Positions 1-12,900 of a stretch of 57,090 bases of DNA are shown here, piece after piece. Every line of letters begins with the position of its first letter. Within the stretch, counting starts at the first letter, position 1. The notes under the pieces are model-generated. The model was not told where the DNA came from, searched no databases, and saw only the letters and a program-made list of their open reading frames with translations. The stretch is taken from the NCBI RefSeq assembly GCF_000003605.2, contig NW_003149773.1, forward strand, positions 111,178-168,267, in the 5' to 3' direction. The translations under genes were made by a program, and so were the position numbers. Origin of the DNA: Saccoglossus kowalevskii. Lineage: Eukaryota; Hemichordata; Enteropneusta; Harrimaniidae.

Positions 1-532
1 AGGATATGTTTAATATTCGTAGATGGTCTATTCTTGAAAGAGACTTATGGGTACAGATGACAACAGTCAGCTGAAATGTATAATAACTATTTAGATTTTA
101 ACTATTCTTCTCAACTGATTTGTCACATATTAGGTCAAGGAAACAAGTGAAGTGTGTTGGGGTCTGGTATCACAATGCATTAAATAAACTAAAGGTACTT
201 ATTTTATATTTAAAACATTTAAAAAGCAATATACCGGTACTTGTATCCGAAAGTCTAAAGTCAGACAGATCACTCATGGCACAAGTAAGGTGCTTCAAGA
301 ATTGAAATGCTGATTCAAAAAAGAAGTGCTTAAATTTTGACTGACTATTTCCAGTGATAGTACAATAATAATATTGAAGATGGCTGCCATGTTTCTGTTC
401 TATAAGATGATATTCTTGTCAATTACTATAATCATGTATTAAAGAGCTACAAAAAGTATGCATTACTTCAGTAAGATTCAATAGAAGCATAGTAATTTTA
501 TTACCATGAGAAACACCTATGATCAAACTCAC
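1..532. other. Window edge, no supported gene
   Basis: AT-rich sequence downstream of the acidic gene's second exon. It should hold that gene's next intron or exons, but I see no clear splice-bounded reading frame. The short plus-strand open frame at 120-305 has no recognisable features. Confidence 0.3.
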
Positions 533-2346
533 CTGATATCATCGTGTTTACTCCTTTCTGTTTCACCCCCCTCTTCTTCTTGCTGAAAGTTTAATTCCTC
601 TTCTGCATCATCTTCCTCTTCTTCTTGCTCATCCAGCTCCTCCACAATATGGGATTGCTCAGCTCTGGTAAGTAATTATGAAAAGAATCAAGCATGTGTG
701 TTGAGCAGAAGATACATGTATTACTGGCAATACATTGAGGTGACTTTAAAACATATGTAATGTTCATAATAACCATGAATGTGCTACCCTGGTTAATCAC
801 TGTTGTGGCCATATACACATTCGGAAAATTTAAAATCCTGCTAATGGGGCACCTTATTCATGCAATGCTCATCCAGGCGAGTTCGAATTGGCGACCAGTG
901 TGACCAGGCTTCTCCGGGCAGCAAAAATGTGTGCTAAACAAGTTTGGCTATTGCGATTGCTTCTGAATTTTTAATAGCAGAGCCTGATATTATAAAGAGC
1001 TATACAGTAACACCAGTCTAAACTTAAAGGTTCTAAGACTTATTGTTAAAGGGCAGCAGTCGTCGTGCCGCATCCTGTTCAATATGAGGACTCATAGCGA
1101 CGTATACAACACGTGTAAAATACATTGTTTATTTACATGAAATTCAAACACAAGTTGTGCGACGACCACCACGCTTTAATACAGCGCATGTCTGGGGGCG
1201 AATATTATGCCGTATTATAAGCATATAAATTTTGTATATACCGTAAACACACATTTTATAGTCTGTAATATGAATCGCAAGGCCTTCTAACGTCAGTGGC
1301 TTATAATCATTGACTGGTGAGGTACAAAAATGTATTGCCTCGCTGCTATATAATTGTATCACTGATGTATAGAAATACATAGCATGGGCGGAGGGTCAAT
1401 GATAATAAAGCAGAACTAACTGTGAGGAACCTCTGGTATACATTCATAGGGTTGATTCACTCAGTATTATGAAAATTTATTTCTAATGATTCTAACCACA
1501 ACACTAATGTTGCAGTGAAGTGAAGTGATTGGTCAAAGCAGTGTTATATGAAATAAATAGGTGAAATATTCAACATGACGTCATTTGAGATTAGGTAAAC
1601 ACACGGAAATGACTATTTTTTTATGACAACTGCAAAGAATTTGATAATGGTGTAACAAACAACCTAAATGGTTTCCAAAATAAAAAGAGATGAATCACTG
1701 GTAAGCAGTAAATATTTTGTCCATTTATTAGTATTGACAGTCTTGCGTTACGTTGGTCAATTCATTTTGTATTAATGAATATTAATAGTTATACAAATCA
1801 CGTGTACATTTTTTTTGAATGATAAAACTGTATTTTATATATCCCTTTTGTAGTAATTGATATTTTAAATTGCCAACCAGTAGAAATGGTAAAAATAATA
1901 TCTTTTCGTACAAGTTGGATAAGGAGTAGTGTGTTGTAATTATTAAATTATACACATCATATCAGTGTGCATATTTGATACTTTCAACGTATACGATTTT
2001 GTCAGTTAACCGCGTTCAACCAATGCAAACAATTACAAAATAACGGTACCACGAGCACTGTAATCGTGTTAAAAGGAAAAGAGGCCTGAGTATCTTTCTT
2101 GGACGATGGAAATGCCTGGCTGGAGGTATCATTTGACCGTTTATTCTAGGGTCATTGTATCTGGTGAGCTATAAAATTCAACAGCAATATAAAACATCGG
2201 AGATTTTGCTGACGGCTTTCACGCTTTTTGACAAAAGCTGTCAGAAACAACACTGAGCTGAGCTCAATCAATCGATCGTTTCTGATAACTAATGCTTCCT
2301 ACCTTTGTTCCATCTGAGCTTCCATATTTCGTCGCCTTCGATCCAT
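533..2346 (-). CDS. 5' end of an unrecognised gene, acidic protein, partial (two exons)
   Basis: Two exons on the minus strand join in frame. Exon 1 is 2346-2303: its ATG sits in a strong context (ACCATGG) and opens with Met-Asp followed by four Arg, then an Ala/Gln/Glu-rich stretch. It ends AAAG before GTAGGA. Exon 2 is 664-533, entered after CCAG and left before GTGAGT. It encodes 43 complete codons dominated by Glu, Asp and Gln. The 44-base and 132-base exons give 58 codons plus two bases, with no stop. The gene must continue left of the window or into 1-532, where I could not find a convincing next exon. The intron carries a TTAA-ended inverted-repeat element. I do not recognise the family. 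The charged composition suggests a coiled-coil or nuclear protein, but that is only a guess. The support is splice-phase agreement and the start context, not homology. Confidence 0.5.
1046..1179 (-). mobile_element. TTAA-ended inverted-repeat element (MITE), copy 1
   Basis: 134 bases running from TTAAAGGGCAGCAGTCGTCG to CGACGACCACCACGCTTTAA, so the ends are imperfect inverted repeats flanked by TTAA. The interior is nearly the reverse complement of the copies at 30245-30377 and 37259-37388, including an ATGTAAATAAACA core and the word TATACGTCGCTATGAG. It lies in intron 1 of the acidic gene. There is no coding capacity, so it would need a transposase supplied from elsewhere. Confidence 0.75.
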
Positions 2347-5300
2347 GGTTTTAGATATCTATGTGTCCACTGACGGTATTCAATAGATATGTTTTCCACT
2401 CGAAACCGACGAATACTGTTAAAATACAGTAACACTATCTACCGTTCGCTGTGAATACCACACCATACCAAAGATGGCGGATGTGTTTTGGTGTTGCTAC
2501 TGGCGAGACCGAGCATGCGCAGACCGATTTCTTAATTGCTCATTATGCAAGAGCTCCTGGACATACCGGTAATGCAGACATGTCGTTGGCTGACGGGCTA
2601 CATGACCCGATACATATGGTAACCGGTTTTAAGATAAAATATAAGATAAATAACCACGTCACTGAATAGTTTAACATAACGGCGGAGAGCCATACAGATA
2701 TATATTACCACAACGCAACTGGATGTTACTATTTTATGCACGTTTTTCTATCTGAACAAGGAAGCCTCAAACTTCGGCGTTAAAAAAGGTCACACTGAAC
2801 GGTAACACATATTCTCCCGCCGACGCATTAATGTGCTAAACTGAACATTCCAAGCTAGTTTAGTTTAAACGCACTCATATGGATACAAACCAGTTGCCAT
2901 GGCAAAATTTGAAACAAATAAACAAATCCAGAGGCGACGGCACGAAATTTTGCATGGGGGGGGGAGAGGGAGACCGAGGCTGAAATCTAGACCCTTCTGC
3001 ATTTTGGGGGGGTGCTGACACGGAGCGTTTCAGCTTGATTTGGGGGTGACTTTTTAGCTTTATGGTCTGTGTTAGGGGTCAAACTTTTGAAATCATGGGG
3101 TGGCTGGAAGAACGTGACCAGTGTATTTTTTTGCAATGTTTTGTCTGTACATTTTTTCATTTTTTTTTCTTTCTACACAGTCGCACAATTATGTTGATTA
3201 TGTTGTCAGATACACAGTGATAGCCACCATACATTTGGTGTGCGAGCCAAAGAAAATACAATAACACCAAAGGAGCTTTTTCAGAATTTCCAATTTTCTT
3301 CAAATTTCGAGTTTTTATATTAGTATATTGTCATTGGCTGGTGCGTCAAATGTAATAATATATTGCCAATACAGATGAGAATGTATTGCAAACTCACACA
3401 GATGAAAAGTTTGTACACCAGTCTTCATTATTATGTTTTGAGAATGATATTCGAAAAGGGTTATACATGGGGAATTACCGTTTCTCAAATCCGTTACCAA
3501 TCGCGGTCATCGCATAATGATCGACAATAATCGATATCACAGAAGACAACCTTTATATCTTTGAGTGCTGTGGTTCATATACCAATACAAACATGATGAT
3601 ACCTCCTGTTTTCTTTTACTTATAGCAAATCATTTCGTTGCATGGACGCGTTTAGCTAGCCTGTTCAGGTCTCGTGAGTTGCGCCCTCCGCGGTGATCCA
3701 AACCCAACATAGTGAGGTCTGATGCCGTTTGGCCGGCCAGGGTCTACTCACGCCTACATGTCAGGTTAGCGTTTAGCAAGCCGATTAAAGGCGTGACAAA
3801 TAATAGCGGCCACGAAATGTTAACGACGAGTACCCAATATTATTTATCATGTGACACCGTTTACCCCATTTGAGCGTAAGGCGTTCAACACTCATACGCG
3901 ATACGTGCCCATTTACCTGATTAACAACCTGGTTTTGAATCACACATTGTCTGTGGCTGCCTAGGCTGATTTCATTCAAAACTATCTTACTGTGGATTAT
4001 ACAATTTTGTACGATGCGATAATCTACTCCCAAAAGTTTTCGCTTGGTCTAAAAAAATGCACAAGTTCCAGTTGAAGTAATACCGAAATTTTAACATGCT
4101 AATTACTTCCCAGCTTTGAATTGTAATCCTACGCCTTTCTTTTTTTAATTGCACACACAAAATGAAAAAAACAAAATCGGGGACTATGTCATTGACTTAC
4201 CTCGGTACGTATATTTTGTCTAATATTTTGATGGTTACCATACTGCAATATTTTTTGTTTGTTTATGTATTATCACTATATAATATAGCGTTGACTGACT
4301 GATCATTCATGAGAGTGAGTTGAGAATGCGTACTATGTATATCACTGACGAATATTTAGCTACTAACGTATCTGCCTAAGAACATGTGTCGAATTTACAT
4401 TTCAAATGCTCGAAAAAAGTATTACTAACTTGTGACAGTGCTGTAATGTTATTATTACATGCCTTCGTATTTAATGTGATCAGTTTCACTTGACGTTATT
4501 TCTGCCTTACAAGTAACCCATCTACTGAATACTTCTACAGTTCATATTAAATTCCAGCAAAATAGTTTTTCGTCTGTGGATCACTTTAAAAATTCAGTCT
4601 CTATTTATGGGCAGTTCGCTGTTCTTTTTGTCTATTTGTCTAGGGTATTTTGTCCAGGGTATTTATGTGACATCAGTTGTTTGAGATCGTCATAGAATTG
4701 TGAACGTTGGTAGGCAATATGCATTATCGTATCAGGATGACAGATGATTTCATCATGCACTTAATTTATGACATTTTGTTAAATCAAATTTGCATGTTAT
4801 TTTTTTCTAAAACACACATTGTTTGCATTCTTACTAGTAAATATATGTTTGCAATAATTTTTCCCAAAATGTCCATGCCCACCCCAGAATTCCAAATGGG
4901 GCACCCACTGTCACTATCAGGTTGCGTACACGTAATACATAACTTACTTATGAATCACAACCATCAAAACACCAGTAACGTAGTAGTCGTGCCCGGCTGT
5001 CCATTCCCGTATGATGTGCAGCTTGTATATACCGCTAAATGCACGTAGCGCGCAACATGTCAGGCTACGCGACACAACATACAACTAGTACATGTCCCAG
5101 GGCTACTTTGCCATGTTACTCACAGGGCCAGGCATGTTTGCACAAAGAATAACCCTGGAAAGGGTTTAGCCGACATGACCCGAGGGCGAGTAAATCAAAG
5201 CCCCGAGTTACGTGTTAATAACGATATTGTATCGGCATCACGGACATTAATATACAACCAAAATACATCATCAATTTAGTCACGTGACATTTTATTGCTA

Positions 5301-6546
5301 TGCACTCCTTCGATTTAATATAATCCGAACATACACAAGCAATTATAACAAAACATTTCAACATTAATATAAACGTATAAGAAATTATCCGAGAAATCAA
5401 ACGTGACGCATATTTTGCGCCATGTGTTGGTAGCATACGTTAAAGCAAGTAAACACAAACAAATCAAGTATATAATGTTGCAATTGACAAATAACCATAC
5501 TTTCATAAAATATAGAAAAAATCCGACATGAAGGAATCCGTAAAATATATATATTTTTTAATGTTACTGTTTCATGTTCCCGCATGTACACTTAATTTTG
5601 ATTATTGCATTATATACCAATAGGTTTATGCTACACTAGAATACACTTCATAACCATCGACAGCGACCACATACAAATTTGTTATAACAAAAAGAAGAAA
5701 AAACAAGCACCCATAAACTTTGTCCACGCCCCAATATTTAGAATAATGAGTGAAACATGCAATTTACATAAATATGGAAAATAAATTTAGAATTCAAACA
5801 TGCAATTTACATAAATATGGAAAATAACTTTAGAATTCAAGATGTTAAGTGTCGATAACTAGACACAGGGTTTATCGTAAATGCACGCAACAAATATTCG
5901 ATGGCGCAAATGGGCATGCGCGTGGAATTATTAGTTGTTGTTTTCTTAGCCATAGACCATGAAAAGCGATATCTAAGGCGATGATTCTGGTTTCAGCAAG
6001 CTGCACAATTAATTACTAGTAAATAAAAAATAAAATACATAAAATAACCACACTCCGAAATATCCAAGTGGTATTGGAATAATACGGATACTGCGCTTTC
6101 TAACGCATGTGATTGTTGCCCTCATTAGTTGCACATCGTAAGTTATATTGTTTGTATATAAAAAGCCCACACATACAGAGCTGCGATATGCAATTGATAA
6201 AGAAATCAACAAGAATTCGAAGACAAAATAAAATATTAAAAAACTAGGTTATATTTCGAGGCTGTTAAATGATACGATGATTGCAAAATATAAAAGAGCG
6301 CGTTGGCGCCCGTCCTTCATTGTAATCGATATGCAATCGTGAGCTGGGATTAGACCGTCGTGGGACAGGTAAGTTTTACCCTACTGATGCACATACATCA
6401 TACCGATAGCTGTCAGACTGATCCATACATTACATATTAGTCGCAATATTTAAAAATATAGGATAGAACTCCATCTGTGAATATAAGATGTATCTTTCAT
6501 AATTATTCTATATAGGTTGTTGACTGAAATGAGCGGTAATTGATTA
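2347..6546. other. Intergenic region between the acidic gene and the 3' end of fascin
   Basis: About 4.2 kb with no supported exon. Contents: G-rich runs at 2956-3070, AT-rich stretches, and a 43-base direct tandem duplication at 5753-5838. Open frames here (for example 4707-5048 plus, 3785-4033 minus) show no domain, no splice-bounded structure and no family I recognise. The acidic gene's promoter should lie just right of 2346, but no TATA or other element stands out. Confidence 0.5.
5753..5838. repeat. 43-bp direct tandem duplication
   Basis: Two adjacent near-identical copies (5753-5795 and 5796-5838) starting AAACATGCAATTTACATAAA. They differ by one base near the end of the unit, which indicates a recent local duplication. 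Confidence 0.85.
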
Positions 6547-6552
6547 TTTATT
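6547..6552 (-). promoter_or_regulatory. Candidate polyadenylation signal for fascin
   Basis: AATAAA on the minus strand, about 360 bases past the fascin stop codon. This is a plausible 3' end for that transcript. The hexamer is common in AT-rich DNA, so the call is tentative. Confidence 0.3.
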
Positions 6553-6913
6553 CAGTGATTAAAGTTTTTTTTTAATACTAAGTAAGATATAGTAGTTGAC
6601 AAAAAAACTAGCAGATATATATTAATAATCGCAACTTAATCAACGGTTTCTCTTTCTCTCTTAATATGTTAAAACACCACAGTCATCGCGACGGGTCCCA
6701 CGCGACGAAAAACACATGCATTAACATTGTTTACAGGAAAATTGAACGCGCACCGCTTTGTGACGACCGTGGGGTTTTAACCACTCATGATCAACGTTCT
6801 TGCTCCAAGTTCAAGTTGTTGACTCTGTTCCGGCATTATTCGTGGAAAAAATGGCTGTGCTGATGAGAGCGGATGTGAACTTGAACTAATTACCATTGTC
6901 TGATCTATATAAC

Positions 6914-9900
6914 CTAATATTCCCACATAGTGGATTCATTCACCTCCGAGCCATTTGCTCTGAAGATGCCACTCTGTTCACCTTTGATGTACTTGTCGTT
7001 AGGAGCCCGAATACAGAGTTTATTCTCGCGATGGAATTCCAGGATGAAATCTCCGGAGTTAGCGCCATCTATTGACACATCTCCGTGTGAATCGACGGCC
7101 CAGCTCTTATCTCCAGAAGCTGTGGAATTAATGAATATACATTTTATTAAAATGGATTATTGAGAGATGAGGAATCGCTACAATACAGCTTTCCTAAAAT
7201 GGATCTTGCACGCTAATGGCCACCAAGTTCTCGTTATAAGCGAGAGTGCCGTGAGACTTGTCCCCCCCATATCACCTCTATTGTTCCAAAGACGATGTGG
7301 TTACGTGAAACACGAAACAGTGAATGTACCGGTAAATGAGTGCAATAACTAAGAATTAATGCATTAGCAATACAGTACTCACTTTTTAACTTATATCTAC
7401 CGTCGTTGTATAGCAAATGCATCAGTGTATATTTGGAACAATTGCACTCCAGTTTGTTGGACTTGGATGACGACTTCACACCCACGAATCCATCTACTCC
7501 ACGCAGCACCAATAGAGGGCGGTTGATCAACCTGAACAGGAACATTTCTTTGTCAGTGGCGACGTCCGCCGAGGCGTAGAGATGTCCACTGGGTTTGCAT
7601 GTCACGTACTTGCCGTTTTTTGCCTTCAGTGCAATGTGCTTGCCGTGGTATTCCACTTGGAATAGTGCTTCCGGTGAATTTCTGTGGAAGTAGGAAAGGT
7701 AAAACGAAGTAAAGTAATGATGAGCATAATTTGCAAGTCAGCACAATTTCGCTCACCCAATGGTTTTTGATCCGTCTATAGATCGATGGGACTATATTTC
7801 AAAGTCAATAAGTTCCTTAAAACGTCACATGAAAATACATAAATAAACAAGACATCCCCGTGGTTTTGAATTATCAATCTTTTATCTGTTCTTTAATAGA
7901 AACTATATGGCGAACCACAGTCCCTCAACACCGGTGTTGAGGGACTGTGGGCGAACTAAGCAAATTCTATAAAAAGCGCCATCAACGTTCGTAAGATCAC
8001 ATTCCCACAATATATATTAGAGAAACTGCGTGAATATGAATGCAAGTCTCATCCTCCTCCATATAGCGACAACCAACCGCTTCTGAATAAACGAAACAAT
8101 CGCTGGCGCGCATCAAGTATAAGAACAAAGCCTTGTATTTCATATTTAATAGCCCAACATCCGATTAATTTATTAGACATGCGCCCTCTATTATTAATGA
8201 TACATATTTCAAAGAAGATTATATTAAAACGGATATGTACTGTGACACAGTATGAGATTTGTTAACTGTCACGTGATAGCTTTCATCCACATTTAGTAAC
8301 TCATGAACGCAGGTGAACAAACTTCCGATTACACGATACTGCTTATCGGTATTAATTATTGAGCTTCCTCAGGCTGTCAGGGACAGCTGACAACTGACTT
8401 GCATCATGATATTTTCTGTCACTGTTCCACAAATTATCCGACCAAATTCGCGACTTCCAGTGACGTATTCAGGAGTAAGCTTTACATTTGTTGCGCAGTC
8501 GTTCATGATTTGTGAAAAATGCGCGATCGCAGATCAAAACAATAGCGACGTTGTCGTACAGTAATACTCGTATACGCGATGGAAAGACTAGTCACAAGAG
8601 GGCGCATCTGTAGCATGGGAGTAGTTTTCGCAGCGAAGACAGTATGTCCCAGCCGAGATCAGTTGATCAACTGTCACAGCGTTACCGTGTACACCGGCGA
8701 CATCATTGCATATCTCGGCAGATGCATATCACCTTGCTGTACAGAGGTGTTCACAAACACGCGCGATTGCGACTGGTGGTTTTTCAAAGTTCAGTTCCGT
8801 GTTCTCCTGTTCGGTCTGATACACCCTTGACCCGGTTGATAATACCATGGACATAGTACGCCCATAATAATACAAACCTTTCCTCTTAAATCAAAATTTA
8901 AAAAACTAATGTTTATTTTTTTTTTATTAATAGACATTTAGATGTCTCTGTCCTTTTTATTAACTATTTAGTGGAGACGTCTGACCCATGTGGGGCTTAT
9001 CATATGTACATTACAGCGATGACCCAGGTCGCGCACCCCCTACTAGTATATTAAATAATGCTTTACATGGATTCCTATGGAAATAATTCCAAATACGCCT
9101 ATTTTACGCATTTTCAGCCATTTTTTTCAAACGAAACTTGCAATGGGTAATAAAACGTGATATGTGAGCAAATAAAATAATAATCGAAACGTATTCCATA
9201 TATTCTCATAATTACATCATTGACATGCATGACAGATTAGTGACGTCATTTTGTGGTAAATTGAGTAATTTGCCAGACGTGAAATTATACAGTGTGAGTT
9301 AACATTAGAACATCTCGAAAAAATGTGCAAGTTGCTGTAAGCTAGATTGTTGTTTGGGATGAAACAATTGTATGGCTTCCTGCAACATATGTGAAGCATT
9401 TGTATTATTAAAGTATTTTTCAGTTATTTTGTAAAATAGTTTGTTATAAAACTGTCTTTGTGCAGATTGTTTTTTCGAATACTCCTCGAGAGTTTATAAT
9501 AACCATCTTTTAAAGATAATGATTGTGAGATCTATCAAAACTATCGACGCTACCTTTAAGTTAATACTAAATGCTGTTAATATTTGGCAACTTTCCATGA
9601 GATCACCGTAACATGGATGAGTATGCGCGAGTGTCAGTCCGAATCCAAATTACGGCACCCATTCATGTAGTGCCCTGGTCAGTGTTTGATGAGGGATTGA
9701 AAGCAATTATAGTTTGTTTATTCGTATAACACACTGCAGGAACAGCGATGTCCTGTTGCACTACGGTAGTCCTGGTATCAGTGTCGGGATCAAGGAATTG
9801 GATGATGCGTACTGTCTGTTTATCGCATAACACACTGCAGAGCCGACAATGTCCTGTTGTGCCATGGAAGTGTCCTGGTGGCAGTGTCCTGATCGGGGAA

Positions 9901-12900
9901 TTAGAAGCGGTGTACATTCTGTTCACTGGCTATGATGGATACCAGTGTTTTGGTATCAGTGTCCGGATTAAAAGTCATGGTCTTGTTGAACTTATTACGG
10001 CAATAAACGATCGTGTTTAAAGTTATTTGTTACATTATCTAATTGAATGTAATCGCGATTAATACAATGAGAAAGTAGAACATATTTACGGAAGAGATTT
10101 ATATTTCACAAAGTGCGGGGGAGGGGCGGATTTGATAAATTACTGTCCCAGCATGTCTATTTCATGTTGCGGATTTAGGAATATCAATTGTAAAAATAGA
10201 TTCCGGATTTAGGAGATTATGAGGTTATACACAAAATACCGGAAATTACGTGACGTCTGAGTGCGTAGTACAGCGAAGGTATCGTTCGAGACACCGAGGC
10301 GCCGAGGACAAAACCGTAGCGTACGATGCACGAGGGCGTACATTCCGGTATAAACTTATTATCTTACGCCTAAACTAAACAATAAATACGAAACAGCGCA
10401 GTCTAAAATCGACGCGTTTGTACAGTGTTGAGGTTGCGCCTCAGGCTGACAACACTCATTTGCATAGCATCGGACGCTGCTTCGGCTTCAATGTTCCCCG
10501 CACAACTTGCATTCTGCTGTTTCAATCTCGATATCTGGGTTTCATAGCAACATTCTTTGTTTTTTTCTCAAAGTTCCGTTACCTGCTAATTCAAATTCGA
10601 GTCAATAAATTTGAACGTTAAACAAAACATCAATTATATGTTGCCCATAACTCGAAGTTATGTTAAAGCGCGGTAGTCGTCGCACTGCGCATGTGCGACA
10701 TTTGTGTTGATAAACATTGATTTTCCCACAATCCAATGCGTTCTTCATATGGAAATCACAAGTATGAGGTTTGACCTGGGCGCGACTTGCACTGATTACC
10801 GACGGTGACTCCTTCGATACCTTCCAATCACATGAAAATTGCCTAATTAAAGCTTGGAAACATCTCAATTCGTACTCGTTGATCAAAGTCGCCATCTTTG
10901 TTTATATGAGACCCATATATCTCGCACATGCGCAGCGCGACGACTACCACGCTTTACCTATCAATTGAGTTAAAATTTGGGCTTGGTTTCGCAAACAATG
11001 GACGTGGTTTCTAAAATATGAGCGTGGTCATGTTTGTAACTCAGCTCAAACAATTCAGCATCAGCAACTTACTTATTGGTGCTTGTTGCTTGAATTCCCG
11101 ATGTGCTAGCCAACGTCCAGTACTTGTCAGCTGAAATGCGGAAAGCCCATTTCCCAGTGAATTCATCGAATTCTAACTGAAATGTCTCCTCGGCACCGAT
11201 ACTATCTTGGTTTGCTGACAGGTCTTGCCCTAAAATTGGGAGTTAAAAAAAACACAAATATATAGTTAATATTTGTTTGTGAAGTAGTAGCACAACCTCG
11301 TGTAGCAGATCGACTAAAACATATTTAAATGCGTATTACTGTAAAATACTTTATTTTCGCTTGGTATTAATTTTCGGTATTTCGTGGCGGAAGGAATGAT
11401 TCAGTGAAAATAAAATCCAGCGAATATATTTTTTTCCTATGTTTTACATTCAACTTGTCAGATATCAGTTAAAATAAATTCCATACAAAACACCCAAAAA
11501 AATAATTCCAGCTAAAATTAAATATTTTACGGTATTTTGAGGTCGAGGTCACGGTGTTTATGTTATTTATCAAATTTAACACTTGAACAACTTATCGTGT
11601 GCATGGTGCATTCGGCTTGACTAAATTAAAGTCGTTTCCCTGGTTGACTAGGTATAAGCTTATATTGACCTAAACAATTCTGTTGTCACTTGCTTATTGG
11701 TTGGTTACACACATTGTGCTTTCATTATTCATTGTTAGTAGTATATATATCTATATACCAGATAAAATGTTTGTACATGTGGCTTTTAAAGTACGCCGCT
11801 GAGTAAGAACCTGTATATTTCACGGAGATAGGCCGGTGTTATCCCGTGAGCGGAGACTGTTAGTCGATAAAGCGTTAACGATGTGGTGCTCCGATTATTC
11901 CACACATATTGCATGAAATTGTTGTCTCTGTCTTCTGAAGCCGAATGTATCCTTCAGTTGTTACGCACGTGATAAGTTTTCATTTGCATCTAAAATTTTT
12001 ACCTCACGCATTTAGTGTTTGGAGCAACAAATTGTTCATGCACTATATTTATCCATTTTCTGACGAAATACTGAACATTCCCAAGATATGCAATAAGGTC
12101 TGCTCTAGACAAGTACGTTTTGAACAAAATAATACATTCGCATTATGATACATCTGGTGTTTTAAATCAAAGCTATTCATATGCTACAGGTAGAAGTTTA
12201 CGCTGATCTGCGTAATAAATAAATAACTAAATATACGCCATCACTTGTGAGATATCATAGGGGGTATGGAATTCAATTAAATTTTCTCATCAACCATGAA
12301 GTGGTCCTCGTGTTTCGGTCCGTTGTCCAAAGAAGATATCATAACCATGAGATCACGAGGAGGAACTGTTGACGATTTTAGTTTCCATACGTGTTGATAT
12401 CGATATCATTTCGTCTTGTCAGATACTACATGTAATTGACACATCATACCATATAAGCTAAAACGTCCTTTAGACTGTGTCGAACAATAGTATTACATGA
12501 TTATTCAAAGATATCATGTTAGGGCCGTGATGAGAAACTGTTGGCCGATAATTAGGCGTCATTCTTGTTTCCATACGTGTTGATATCGATATCACTTCAT
12601 TTTGTTAGTTACTACATTTATTTGACATATCATACCATATAAGCTAAAAAGTCGAACAATAGCATATTTAATGATTATTCAAAGATATCATGACTGGAAT
12701 GCATGAGGTCACCGCATCATACATATTAAATGAGTAACCACAATTCATGATAACGAAGAGGGCAGGGGGTATCTCACGTGCATTTAACCAAACACTTTTG
12801 CTCAACAGACTCGGTGTCAAAGGTGTTTTATTCACGGATGTTATTCGTACCTGCATTCTAAAAGCAATATAGCGTAATTTTATCAGCTGATTGTTTCACG

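Larger units (their letters stand above)
7682..11072 (-). other. Fascin intron 2 (3.4 kb)
   Basis: Intron between the 157-base and 299-base exons. It holds the perfect palindrome at 7915-7950, a degenerate tandem repeat at 9671-9923 and an inverted-repeat element at 10663-10957. The open frames at 8579-8830 and 9748-10020 (plus) lack recognisable domains and are not supported as genes. Confidence 0.7.

Noticed and set aside
870-960. Possible tRNA or SINE head around GAGTTCGAATTGG
   Set aside because: A B-box-like word is present, but there is no acceptable A box at the right distance and no tRNA folding.
2956-3070. G-rich runs as a quadruplex or as a relic of the Harbinger-like element
   Set aside because: Subterminal words resemble those of the element at 37520, but no terminal repeat GGGATTGGTC or TTA flank was found, and quadruplex spacing is irregular.
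9748-10020. 90-codon frame with a mirrored minus-strand frame
   Set aside because: Both frames come from a degenerate tandem repeat that keeps several frames open. No gene-like features.
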